64,000 nt of DNA, from positions 1 to 64,000 of the forward strand of contig JAHZLH010000016.1 in NCBI GenBank assembly GCA_022599915.1, read 5' to 3'. The notes under the pieces were generated by a model. It was not told the origin of the DNA and searched no databases. It was given only the letters and a program-made list of their open reading frames with translations. Below are positions 41,160 to 48,659 of this stretch, one piece after another. Made by a program: the position numbers and the translations under genes. The stretch is from Actinomycetes bacterium (GTDB taxonomy: Bacteria; Actinomycetota; Actinomycetes; S36-B12; GCA-2699445). How positions within the stretch are numbered: the stretch's first letter is position 1; each line of letters opens with the position of its first letter.

Positions 41160-43064
41160 GTGTCTATACGGGAAATATCTGGGTCGGCTCGATTCGTTTT
41201 GGCGGTGGTAGTGTCTGCGGTTCTGACTGCGGGGGTACTCCTCGCTGCTCCGAACTCCGCACGAGCGGATATGACATGGGGTTCGGTGTCGGATCTTCCG
41301 GATGGTGGTTTTGGGCAGTATCCGATGGTGGCGATGAGTTCGGATGGTCAGGTTCGCGCTTACACGTTCAGGGCTTCGGATGTAAGTAGGCAGCGGGTGG
41401 TGTTTTCCACCGATGGCGGGTCCACGTATAACGATCATGATGTGACCTCGGGTAGCACGACCAGTGAGGCTGGCGTGTTGGGGATGAGTGATGACGGTCA
41501 AACGATGGCTGTGGTGTATCGGCGGTGGCCGGGAACGTATGCGTCGCTGTCCACGGATGGTGGTAGCACCTGGTCGGCTGAGCAGACGCTGAGTGATGGT
41601 GCCAGCGGTCGGGCGTGGGCGCCGCAGGTTGCGGTGAGTGGTGATGGGCAAACCATCGTCTATGCCTGGTACGCCACACTGAGCAGTAAGGACAATGCGC
41701 AGTTCGTCTACAGCACTGATGGTGGTCAGACCTGGGGTAGCACGATTACGCCGTCGACTCCTGGTGTCGCGATCGAGCAGGACGTCAACGTTGTGGTCAG
41801 TGATGATGGTCAAACGATTGCGTTGGGCTGGAAATCAGACAACACCACCACCCAGGGCTACTACAGTTTCGACGGCGGTACCAACTGGACCACGAAGGAT
41901 ATTTCAGCCGAAGGTGATGGCACCACCGGCAGCAACATGCCCCACCTCGGTGTGAGTGGCGACGGCAGCACGTTGGCATATTTCTGGGTTGCTGGCACGA
42001 GCGTGCAGACCGCGGTGACCAGTGACGCCGGATCGTCTTGGACGAACAAGGTGCTGTCTTCCGGGCGGACCGCGTATGGCTGGCCGCGGGTGTTGTTGGA
42101 CAAGGACGGTAGCCACCGGTTGTACGGGTGGGCCGACAACCCCGCCGGTAACTGGGTCACCCGGCAATCCTTTACCTCCGATGGTGGCAGCAGCTGGACC
42201 GAGGACGTGGCGTTGTCGGTAGGCACCAATGCCAGTGGTCCGAAGCTTGCGATGAGTGATGACGGCACGGTGATGACCAGTGCTTGGCGGGAACGAGACA
42301 CCAACAGCGTGTTCAATCTTCACGCTGCCACCACCATCAACGGTGGCAGTGATTGGGCCTCCAAGCAGCTGTCCGACAACAATGACTCCAGCGGCGCGGC
42401 TATCTACCAGTACCCGGCTGTGAGCGGCGATGGCACCGCCATGGCCTACACCTGGCAGTTCGGCCCCTGGGGCAGCCACCGCATCCAAACTGTTGCAACC
42501 ATCACTGGTTTGCAGCCACCGGGTAACAACCCCGCACCGGCCCCCGCACCGGGCAACGACCCTGCACCGGTACCGGGCAACGATCCCGCTCCGGCTCCGG
42601 CGACTGGTAGCGATCCCGCACCGGTGACCCAGCCACAGCCGGGTACCGCGATGTTGCCCCCTGCCGCCCCGCAGAAGGTGAGTAGGGCGTTGGCCAAGCT
42701 GAAGAAGACGCTGGCGACCGGAAACGGTGGCGTTAAGGCGATGCGGTTGAAGTTGCGACTACCTGGCGATGCAGATGCTCGGCCAACCAAGATTCAGTGG
42801 CGGTTCAAGGTGCTGGGTGCAGACACGACCCGCGCCAAGGACTGGGCCGGCTGGCGGTCAATCGCAGTGGACTCGCAGGCCAAGAAGGTCCGACTGGACT
42901 TCCTTGACGTCAAGAAGGTACGCAAGTCGCTGACTGGCGCAACCCACAACGATGCGACAGTGAAGGTGCAAGTCCGGACCGCGAACGACGCCGGCACTAG
43001 CAAGGCCACCTCGGTGCGGCTCAAGCCTCGCGCGGCAGTTCCCACCCTGCCCGCCAACGGCTAG
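41160..43064 (+). CDS. Exported BNR/sialidase-like repeat protein
   Basis: 634 aa from GTG 41160, with GAGAGG seven bases upstream. Signal peptide VLAVVVSAVLTAGVLLAAP with ANSARA-type cleavage site. Residues about 40-440 are repeated blades with BNR Asp-box motifs (STDGGSTW, STDGGQTW, TSDGGSSW, YSFDGGTNW) and 'VSDDGQT' strands, a beta-propeller. A Pro-rich linker (PAPGNDPAPVPGNDPAPAP) precedes a C-terminal basic fibronectin-like domain with KVQVRTAND and the tail AVPTLPANG. No sialidase catalytic Arg triad is evident, so binding rather than hydrolysis is inferred. Its C-terminal module matches the RCC1 proteins at 22.9-28 kb. Confidence 0.87.
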   Translation: MSIREISGSARFVLAVVVSAVLTAGVLLAAPNSARADMTWGSVSDLPDGGFGQYPMVAMSSDGQVRAYTFRASDVSRQRVVFSTDGGSTYNDHDVTSGSTTSEAGVLGMSDDGQTMAVVYRRWPGTYASLSTDGGSTWSAEQTLSDGASGRAWAPQVAVSGDGQTIVYAWYATLSSKDNAQFVYSTDGGQTWGSTITPSTPGVAIEQDVNVVVSDDGQTIALGWKSDNTTTQGYYSFDGGTNWTTKDISAEGDGTTGSNMPHLGVSGDGSTLAYFWVAGTSVQTAVTSDAGSSWTNKVLSSGRTAYGWPRVLLDKDGSHRLYGWADNPAGNWVTRQSFTSDGGSSWTEDVALSVGTNASGPKLAMSDDGTVMTSAWRERDTNSVFNLHAATTINGGSDWASKQLSDNNDSSGAAIYQYPAVSGDGTAMAYTWQFGPWGSHRIQTVATITGLQPPGNNPAPAPAPGNDPAPVPGNDPAPAPATGSDPAPVTQPQPGTAMLPPAAPQKVSRALAKLKKTLATGNGGVKAMRLKLRLPGDADARPTKIQWRFKVLGADTTRAKDWAGWRSIAVDSQAKKVRLDFLDVKKVRKSLTGATHNDATVKVQVRTANDAGTSKATSVRLKPRAAVPTLPANG

Positions 43065-43078
43065 TCCTCGGTAGCGAT

Positions 43079-43114
43079 AGCGCCCCCCGCCCCGCAACGG
43101 GGTGTGGGGGCGCT
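43079..43114 (+). terminator. Terminator hairpin after the BNR-repeat gene
   Basis: AGCGCCCCC (43079-43087) pairs with GGGGGCGCT (43106-43114); an inner CCCCG-CAA-CGGGG extends the stem. It lies 15 bases past the stop. There is no T tract, as is usual in high-GC actinobacteria. Confidence 0.75.
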
Positions 43115-43212
43115 GTCATGTCTGTCAAGTGCGCGTCGCCATGGTGAAGACGCTGAGTGGCATTGCGATCGTGCGGTTGAGGTAACGACTGGCAGGCAGT
43201 TAGGTTCTATTC

Positions 43213-44127
43213 ATGGTTTCGCTTCCCACCAAGGATTCATTCGTTGCTCACCTCGACGCGGTGAATGGTTTACTCGAGCCGCACGGCGAATTCGCGCAAG
43301 CCCAGAACCGTACCCATTCGTTCGCGGTACTTGCTGGCGCCTACGTCAACTCCTTTCATGCCGGAATTGCCCGCGTGCTGGCGAAACGCACCATTGCTGG
43401 CGTTGACCCACTGAAACGCACTGAACAAACCATGGAAATCCTCGACGAGGTCGAGTTCGGCGAGACTGCTACTGCGGTGTCAGCGGCGGAACGACTCTGG
43501 CGACTTCATGCCCATGCCACCGCCACCATGGATGATGGCACCCCAGTCGCTGCAACTGACACCGACTTGCTGGCGGTTGCCCTCATGACTGGTTTTCGCA
43601 CTACCGCTGCTCTACGAGTGTTGACCCACCCCGCACGCACCAAGAGCATCGCGGCGCATGTGCAGGACCACTTCGAAGCCTACTGGCCAGAACGAGCCGG
43701 GATGATGGCCGCCGTCGGCATTCCACAGGGGTATCTACCTGACGACCCGATCGCCGCACAGCAGTGGTGGGCTGATCAGATCCAGCACAACTTGATCGCA
43801 AACGCCGAGCATCAAAGCCTGGAAACAATCCTGGACCAGTTCACCAGCAAGGCGTCCGACGAGTTATCTGACAAAGGCAAGCGATTGCTCGACAAGCATC
43901 TCGTCTCCGGTGTCGTAACTCGTGAGGTCGTAACGATCGCCTACTACTCAGCACCCGAGTTTCTGCAGCCCATCGCCTTTCCGCAGGGCCCACCCCAGTT
44001 CGGTCGTACCGAGCTCCTGACGTTACCGGCCGCCAACCGAATGGCCCCAGAGTGGTTGTCTGGCGGGATTCCCCGGGAATGCCCGCAAGCGAACCGCGTA
44101 ATGACGCACCTAGCCGAGGAAGAATAG
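43213..44127 (+). CDS. MpaB/DUF2236-family oxygenase-like protein
   Basis: 304 aa. The pattern HSFAVLAGAYVNSFHAGIAR, RTEQTMEILDEVEFG, LWRLHAHATATMDDG and TDTDLLAVALMTGF, with conserved Arg, His and Asp positions, matches the DUF2236 fold of the ER-bound oxygenase MpaB and rubber-oxygenase-like (latex-clearing-type) heme proteins. The C-terminal part carries a second His-containing helix region (HLVSGVVTREVVTIAYY). No signal peptide. Substrate unknown. It is single between the BNR gene and the convergent sugar porter. Confidence 0.72.
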   Translation: MVSLPTKDSFVAHLDAVNGLLEPHGEFAQAQNRTHSFAVLAGAYVNSFHAGIARVLAKRTIAGVDPLKRTEQTMEILDEVEFGETATAVSAAERLWRLHAHATATMDDGTPVAATDTDLLAVALMTGFRTTAALRVLTHPARTKSIAAHVQDHFEAYWPERAGMMAAVGIPQGYLPDDPIAAQQWWADQIQHNLIANAEHQSLETILDQFTSKASDELSDKGKRLLDKHLVSGVVTREVVTIAYYSAPEFLQPIAFPQGPPQFGRTELLTLPAANRMAPEWLSGGIPRECPQANRVMTHLAEEE

Positions 44128-44167
44128 CCAGCAGCAGCCCACACCTAGGCGCCGTTCGCTTCGCTGG

Positions 44168-45670
44168 TTACGCGACCTTGTCTTCGGACATCTGTTCCAA
44201 ACTGAGGCCCTTGGTCTCCTTTACGTATCGCAAAACGTAGAAGAACGAGATGAAGGCGCCGACGGTAAAGAGACCGTAGGCCAGCCCCAGCGAAATACTG
44301 ACGAGCCCAGGGAACGACTCCGACACGATGAAGTTCGCGATCCAGTTGGCCATCACGCCGACGGACATCGCGGCTGCGCGAATCTTGTTGGGGAACATCT
44401 CGCCCAACAAGACCCAAACAATCGGACCCCAGGTGGCGGCGAAGAAGGCCACATACAGGTTCAACATGATCACCGCGATGGGCCCGGCACTGCCTTCCAG
44501 CACCGGATCGCCATCGCTACCCGTCGGCGCACTGGTGAATACGAAGGTGAGAATGCTCAGCGTGACGAACATGCCGGCCGAGCCCACCAAAAGCAGTGGT
44601 CTGCGACCTACTCGGTCAATCAGGGCGATTGCCACCAGCGTGAAGATGACGTTGACTATCGAAATAATCGTGGAAGTGAAGAAGGCTTCCGTTTCTGCGA
44701 AACCTACGGAGGTCCAAATCAGGTTCGAGTAGTAGAAGACCGCATTAATACCAACAAACTGCTGCAACACCGCCAAGATGATGCCGATCCAAACGATCGG
44801 CAGCAGACCGAACGAGGAGCCCTTGATGTCGGATAGCGACATCTTGTGTTCACCGGCCAGGGAGTCCTCGATGGACTGCACTCGATCGGTGACATCTTCC
44901 ACGTAGATCTGCTCCAGTACCTCCTTGGCCTCCTCGGAACGATCTTTGGCCACCAAATAGCGCGGTGACTCCGGCAACGTCAGTGACAGAACCCAGAAGA
45001 TCACGGCTGGCACGATCATGCAGAGGAACATCCACTGCCAGGCTTCCAGCCCGAGTGCGAGTTCATTATTTGCCGCGACCGGTGGCACCTTGGGATCGGT
45101 GCCCGGGGCCGCTTCCGGCGGCGCTTCAGGGACCACGTTGATAATGACCTGATTTACCAACTGAGTGGCGAAGATGCCCGACACGATGGCCAGCTGGAAC
45201 AGCGAAGATAGCCGTCCGCGAAGATGGGCTGGCGCCACTTCGGAGATATACATTGGCGACACCACTGCCGCCAAACCGATCGCGAAGCCGCCGAGAATCC
45301 GCCAAAACATGAAGTCGGCCAGGGCAAAGGGAATTGCCTGCCCGATGCCTGCGACGAGGAACAAGATCGCAGCGGTGACCATGATCTTCTTGCGACCGTA
45401 CTTGTCGGTGAGTCGACCACCGACAAAGGCACCGATCGCGGAACCAATCAGCGCGATCGCTACCGCAAAGCCCTGCATGCCCTCGTTGATGACCTGGAAC
45501 TGGTAATAGACCGCTTTGTTGGCACCGTTGATAACGGAACTGTCGTATCCGAAGAGGAAGCCACCGAGCGCGGCGATCGCCGCAATGTAGACGACTCGAC
45601 CGGTGTGCACTTTCGCTGGTGGGGCAGCCACGACCGGTTCGTCGCCGCCTCCTGCAGGTCCGTGAGCCAT
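44168..45670 (-). CDS. Sugar-porter-family MFS transporter
   Basis: 500 aa, 12 transmembrane helices. Sugar-porter signatures: GFLFGYDSSVINGA in TM1, the GGRLTDKYGRKK loop, PESPRYLVAKDRSEEA after TM6, QQFVGINAVFYYSN in TM7 and DRVGRRPLLL. Likely a proton-coupled sugar or polyol importer; the sugar cannot be assigned. Strong AAGGAGG five bases before the ATG at 45670. The 30-residue N-terminal tail is Gly/Pro-rich. Converges with the MpaB-like gene. Confidence 0.93.
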   Translation of the reverse strand: MAHGPAGGGDEPVVAAPPAKVHTGRVVYIAAIAALGGFLFGYDSSVINGANKAVYYQFQVINEGMQGFAVAIALIGSAIGAFVGGRLTDKYGRKKIMVTAAILFLVAGIGQAIPFALADFMFWRILGGFAIGLAAVVSPMYISEVAPAHLRGRLSSLFQLAIVSGIFATQLVNQVIINVVPEAPPEAAPGTDPKVPPVAANNELALGLEAWQWMFLCMIVPAVIFWVLSLTLPESPRYLVAKDRSEEAKEVLEQIYVEDVTDRVQSIEDSLAGEHKMSLSDIKGSSFGLLPIVWIGIILAVLQQFVGINAVFYYSNLIWTSVGFAETEAFFTSTIISIVNVIFTLVAIALIDRVGRRPLLLVGSAGMFVTLSILTFVFTSAPTGSDGDPVLEGSAGPIAVIMLNLYVAFFAATWGPIVWVLLGEMFPNKIRAAAMSVGVMANWIANFIVSESFPGLVSISLGLAYGLFTVGAFISFFYVLRYVKETKGLSLEQMSEDKVA

Positions 45671-45861
45671 GACGTCCTCCTTGATCAGCGGCTACCCAGG
45701 CGCATCCGCCAATGATTGGAAAGTAGCGGTTTCAACACGCTGAGTCGCGTCTATTCGATCTTCTGGGGCTGTATTTACCGGAAGAACTCATTTCGGCCAC
45801 TATTCGCGGAATTACACTGCGAAATTTCCATTACAGCGGGTAGTGGGTTGAGAATGGATGT

Positions 45862-46194
45862 GTGGGAGGACAAGGACTGGATCGGACCCTGCTCGCGATC
45901 GTGGCGGTGATCGTGCTCTTTGGCGCGGTTGATGCCTGGGTGATTGGCGAGCCGGATCTGCTGTTGCTGTTTGTGATTGTTTTGTTGCTGACTCTGGTGG
46001 TGTTTGTCAGGGCGATGCGGGAGCGCCGGGCGATACGGCTGCGACCGGACTTGGCGCGCTGGCTGCGTAACCGCGGTCGCATGACCGGGGAACCAGCCCA
46101 TGACTTAGCAGACCGCGCAGTTGCGAACTACCGGCTGCAGTTGGGCGAGAGTCCCGACCAAACCTCTGCTCAGGACCCGCAACGGAAGCCATAG
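45862..46194 (+). CDS. Small membrane protein of unknown function
   Basis: 110 aa from GTG 45862. Two hydrophobic segments (LLAIVAVIVLFGAVDAWVI and LLLLFVIVLLLTLVVFV) form a hairpin, followed by a basic cytoplasmic domain ending in a polar Gln/Pro tail. No family recognised. It precedes the PEP-utilising enzyme by 8 bases, so co-transcription and a physical link are plausible. The start is uncertain because GGGAGG falls inside the reading frame. Confidence 0.6.
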   Translation: MGGQGLDRTLLAIVAVIVLFGAVDAWVIGEPDLLLLFVIVLLLTLVVFVRAMRERRAIRLRPDLARWLRNRGRMTGEPAHDLADRAVANYRLQLGESPDQTSAQDPQRKP

Positions 46195-46202
46195 GAGTCG
46201 TG

Positions 46203-48659
46203 ATGGGTGTTGGTGAGTCGCCCCTGGTCGTCACATTGACCGGCCAGTCGCTCCCAGTCGCCGACATTGGTGGAAAAGGTGCTTGGCTGGATCGGCTAAT
46301 CGCTGCTGATCAGCCGGTTCCCGACGTAGCTGTGGTGACAACCGACGCCTATCGACTCACTGCGGCAACTCCTGAGATTGCGGCGTTGGTATCCCGACTC
46401 ACCTCAGCAACCGAGCAGCCCCCCACTAACCCGGCAGTCGACCAGGCGTTTGCGGCGGTCGCGCTGCCACCGGCAGTCGAGGCTGCACTGCAACTCCTCA
46501 CCAACCAATTTGCCGGCCAGCGACTCGCAGTGCGTTCTTCGGCCACCGCCGAAGACACCGGAGCATTGTCCTTTGCCGGCCAATACGACTCACTGCTTAA
46601 CGTCACGCCGGCCGAACTGCCGCAGGCGGTGCGCCAAGTATGGGCATCGCTGTGGCACGAAGCACCACGCGCCTACCGGGCCTTCCACGGCGTCGCCGAC
46701 ACAGCAGCTGCCATGGCCGTGGTGATTATGCCGATGATTCCGGCCCAGCGCGCGGGTGTGGCGTTCACCGTAGATCCGAGCGATGCCGAATACGTTCGAG
46801 TGGAAACAGTCACCGGACTAGGTGAGAAGCTCGTGTCCGGACGCGCCACCCCAACGGTGGAACTGCTCCCGCGGTCAGACCTCGCCGAGCGCTCTGGGTC
46901 TGCACTCACCTCGCGGGTTGCTGAGTTGGCACTCAGCGTTGAGCGGACTTTCGGAGTACCGCAAGACATCGAATGGGCATGGGATGGCCAACAATTGTTC
47001 CTGTTGCAGGCACGCCCCATCACCACCATCGACTCGACCAAAAGTAACGCCCGCCCCAGCCGGCTGACAGTCACGTGGACCACCGCCGGCATCGAGGAAA
47101 TGTTGCCGGGTGTGCTGCCACCGCTGTTGTGGGACACCACGGCTATGACTCTCGCGGAAGCGTTTCGGTCGTTAGCTGCCCAACTGTCGCCAACACCCGA
47201 ACTTGTAGCTGACGAGGTACCGGTGTTGCGGCAGTTCCGCGGCCGAGCTGCGGTCAACAAACACTGGCTCGACCGAATCTCCGGGAAGTCCCCCGCAACC
47301 GGAGCATCGGAATCCTCTCGTCGGCAGCAACTGCGCTGGACCCGCGTTCGGTCCCGTGCGGCGCGGCAAGCAGAAATCATGCTGGTGGCAACTGATCGAG
47401 TGCTACCGGCCAGGGATGACGCCTCGCCAGATGGCTCGCTGACCGGGCTCTTGGCGCAGCGCCACCGCATGTTTGATCTCTTCCAGCGTGCAATGAATGC
47501 GGAGGTCGCGACCGCCACCGTCGCGGTCGCCGAGTTCGGTCGGGTTCAACAGTGGCTGTCGCCCTACCTCGGGGACGTAGCATCGCTGCGCTGGGCACAG
47601 CGACTCACCAGCGGCAGCGGAACCACTATCTGGGCCGAGTTAGCGGACACCTTCCCCACTGAGCCGCGTGCCCTGTTGGTAGGTGACGTCGAGTGGGACG
47701 CCGCTGAGGCGCAGTTGCTTGCCACTAGTGCTGGACAAATCTGGGTGGCTGCGTTCGCGGCAGCAAGTCGGCGGGCCGGCTCGCTGTCCCAACCAGGCGG
47801 TGCCACCTGGTCAGACGACCCACAAGCCATGTGGCAGGCCGTGCGAGCAGCCGCGACTAGTACCGCGGGAGCCAACCGTGCCGAACAAGTCCATCAACGT
47901 GAGGTTGACTGGGACGTGCTACTCAGCGAGATCGAGGCCAGCCCCACCTGGCGGAAATCACTATTTCCCACTCCGGTGGACCCGCGGTTCTTGCTGCTGC
48001 GGCGATTGGTGCTAGATGCCGGCGAATGGCTCCAGCGCCGAGAACACACCAAAGCGGCGGTGCTGGCTCTCGGTGGTGAACTGTATCGCCAGCACCTAGC
48101 TATCGGGGAACAACTATCAACTGTTGGTGTGCTCGCTAATGCCGCTGACGTGCTGCTCCTGACGGCCACGGAACTGCGCAATGCGGCCGAGGAACCGGCG
48201 GCCTTCCCTACGGCAGCAGTGCTGCAACGCCGGGCAGTGACTGTTCAACAGTGGCAACAGGAGGACCCGTTGCCGGTGTCCTTCGCTGACGATCCTGCGA
48301 CACATCTAGTGACTGAGCTGACCGACGTCGACGGTGTCATTCGTGGTTGGGGTGCGTCGCCGGGGCAGTACCGCGGCCGGGTAGCAGTCAGAAGCGACCC
48401 ACATGAAGGGATCGCTACGGGTGATGTCTTGGTCACCACCAACACCGACGCGTCCTGGTCACCAATATTCCTCAAGGCGGGTGCCATCATCGTGGAACGC
48501 GGCGGTCCGCTTTCGCACGCCGCCATTGTGGCCCGGGAACTAGGAATCCCGGCCGTGCTCAATGCCACCGGTGCAGTGGCCGCAGCACAGTCCCGTAATG
48601 GGGACAATGACGTGATCGCCGAGGTCGACGGCGACTCCGGGGAAGTGCGTTGGCGATGA
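46203..48659 (+). CDS. PEP-utilising enzyme, rifampin-phosphotransferase-like
   Basis: 818 aa from ATG 46203 (AGGAG five bases upstream; GTG 46200 is possible). N-terminal PPDK ATP-binding domain: VRSSATAEDTGALSFAGQYD, FGVPQDIEWAWDGQQLFLLQ and ARPITTID. A central domain beginning VTWTTAGIEEMLPGVLPPLL corresponds to the substrate-binding part of rifampin phosphotransferases (Rph). The C-terminal phosphohistidine domain has the catalytic His in GGPLSHAAIVARELG. Rph adds phosphate to rifamycin with ATP to AMP; PEP synthase makes phosphoenolpyruvate but carries a PEP barrel at its end, which is absent here. So an Rph-like dikinase of unknown substrate is the best call. Confidence 0.8.
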   Translation: MGVGESPLVVTLTGQSLPVADIGGKGAWLDRLIAADQPVPDVAVVTTDAYRLTAATPEIAALVSRLTSATEQPPTNPAVDQAFAAVALPPAVEAALQLLTNQFAGQRLAVRSSATAEDTGALSFAGQYDSLLNVTPAELPQAVRQVWASLWHEAPRAYRAFHGVADTAAAMAVVIMPMIPAQRAGVAFTVDPSDAEYVRVETVTGLGEKLVSGRATPTVELLPRSDLAERSGSALTSRVAELALSVERTFGVPQDIEWAWDGQQLFLLQARPITTIDSTKSNARPSRLTVTWTTAGIEEMLPGVLPPLLWDTTAMTLAEAFRSLAAQLSPTPELVADEVPVLRQFRGRAAVNKHWLDRISGKSPATGASESSRRQQLRWTRVRSRAARQAEIMLVATDRVLPARDDASPDGSLTGLLAQRHRMFDLFQRAMNAEVATATVAVAEFGRVQQWLSPYLGDVASLRWAQRLTSGSGTTIWAELADTFPTEPRALLVGDVEWDAAEAQLLATSAGQIWVAAFAAASRRAGSLSQPGGATWSDDPQAMWQAVRAAATSTAGANRAEQVHQREVDWDVLLSEIEASPTWRKSLFPTPVDPRFLLLRRLVLDAGEWLQRREHTKAAVLALGGELYRQHLAIGEQLSTVGVLANAADVLLLTATELRNAAEEPAAFPTAAVLQRRAVTVQQWQQEDPLPVSFADDPATHLVTELTDVDGVIRGWGASPGQYRGRVAVRSDPHEGIATGDVLVTTNTDASWSPIFLKAGAIIVERGGPLSHAAIVARELGIPAVLNATGAVAAAQSRNGDNDVIAEVDGDSGEVRWR

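Noticed and set aside
46673-47518. Long antisense reading frame (281 codons) inside the Rph-like gene
   Set aside because: It lies fully opposite a gene with clear domains, its protein has no recognisable motif and its length is expected from GC-rich codon bias.
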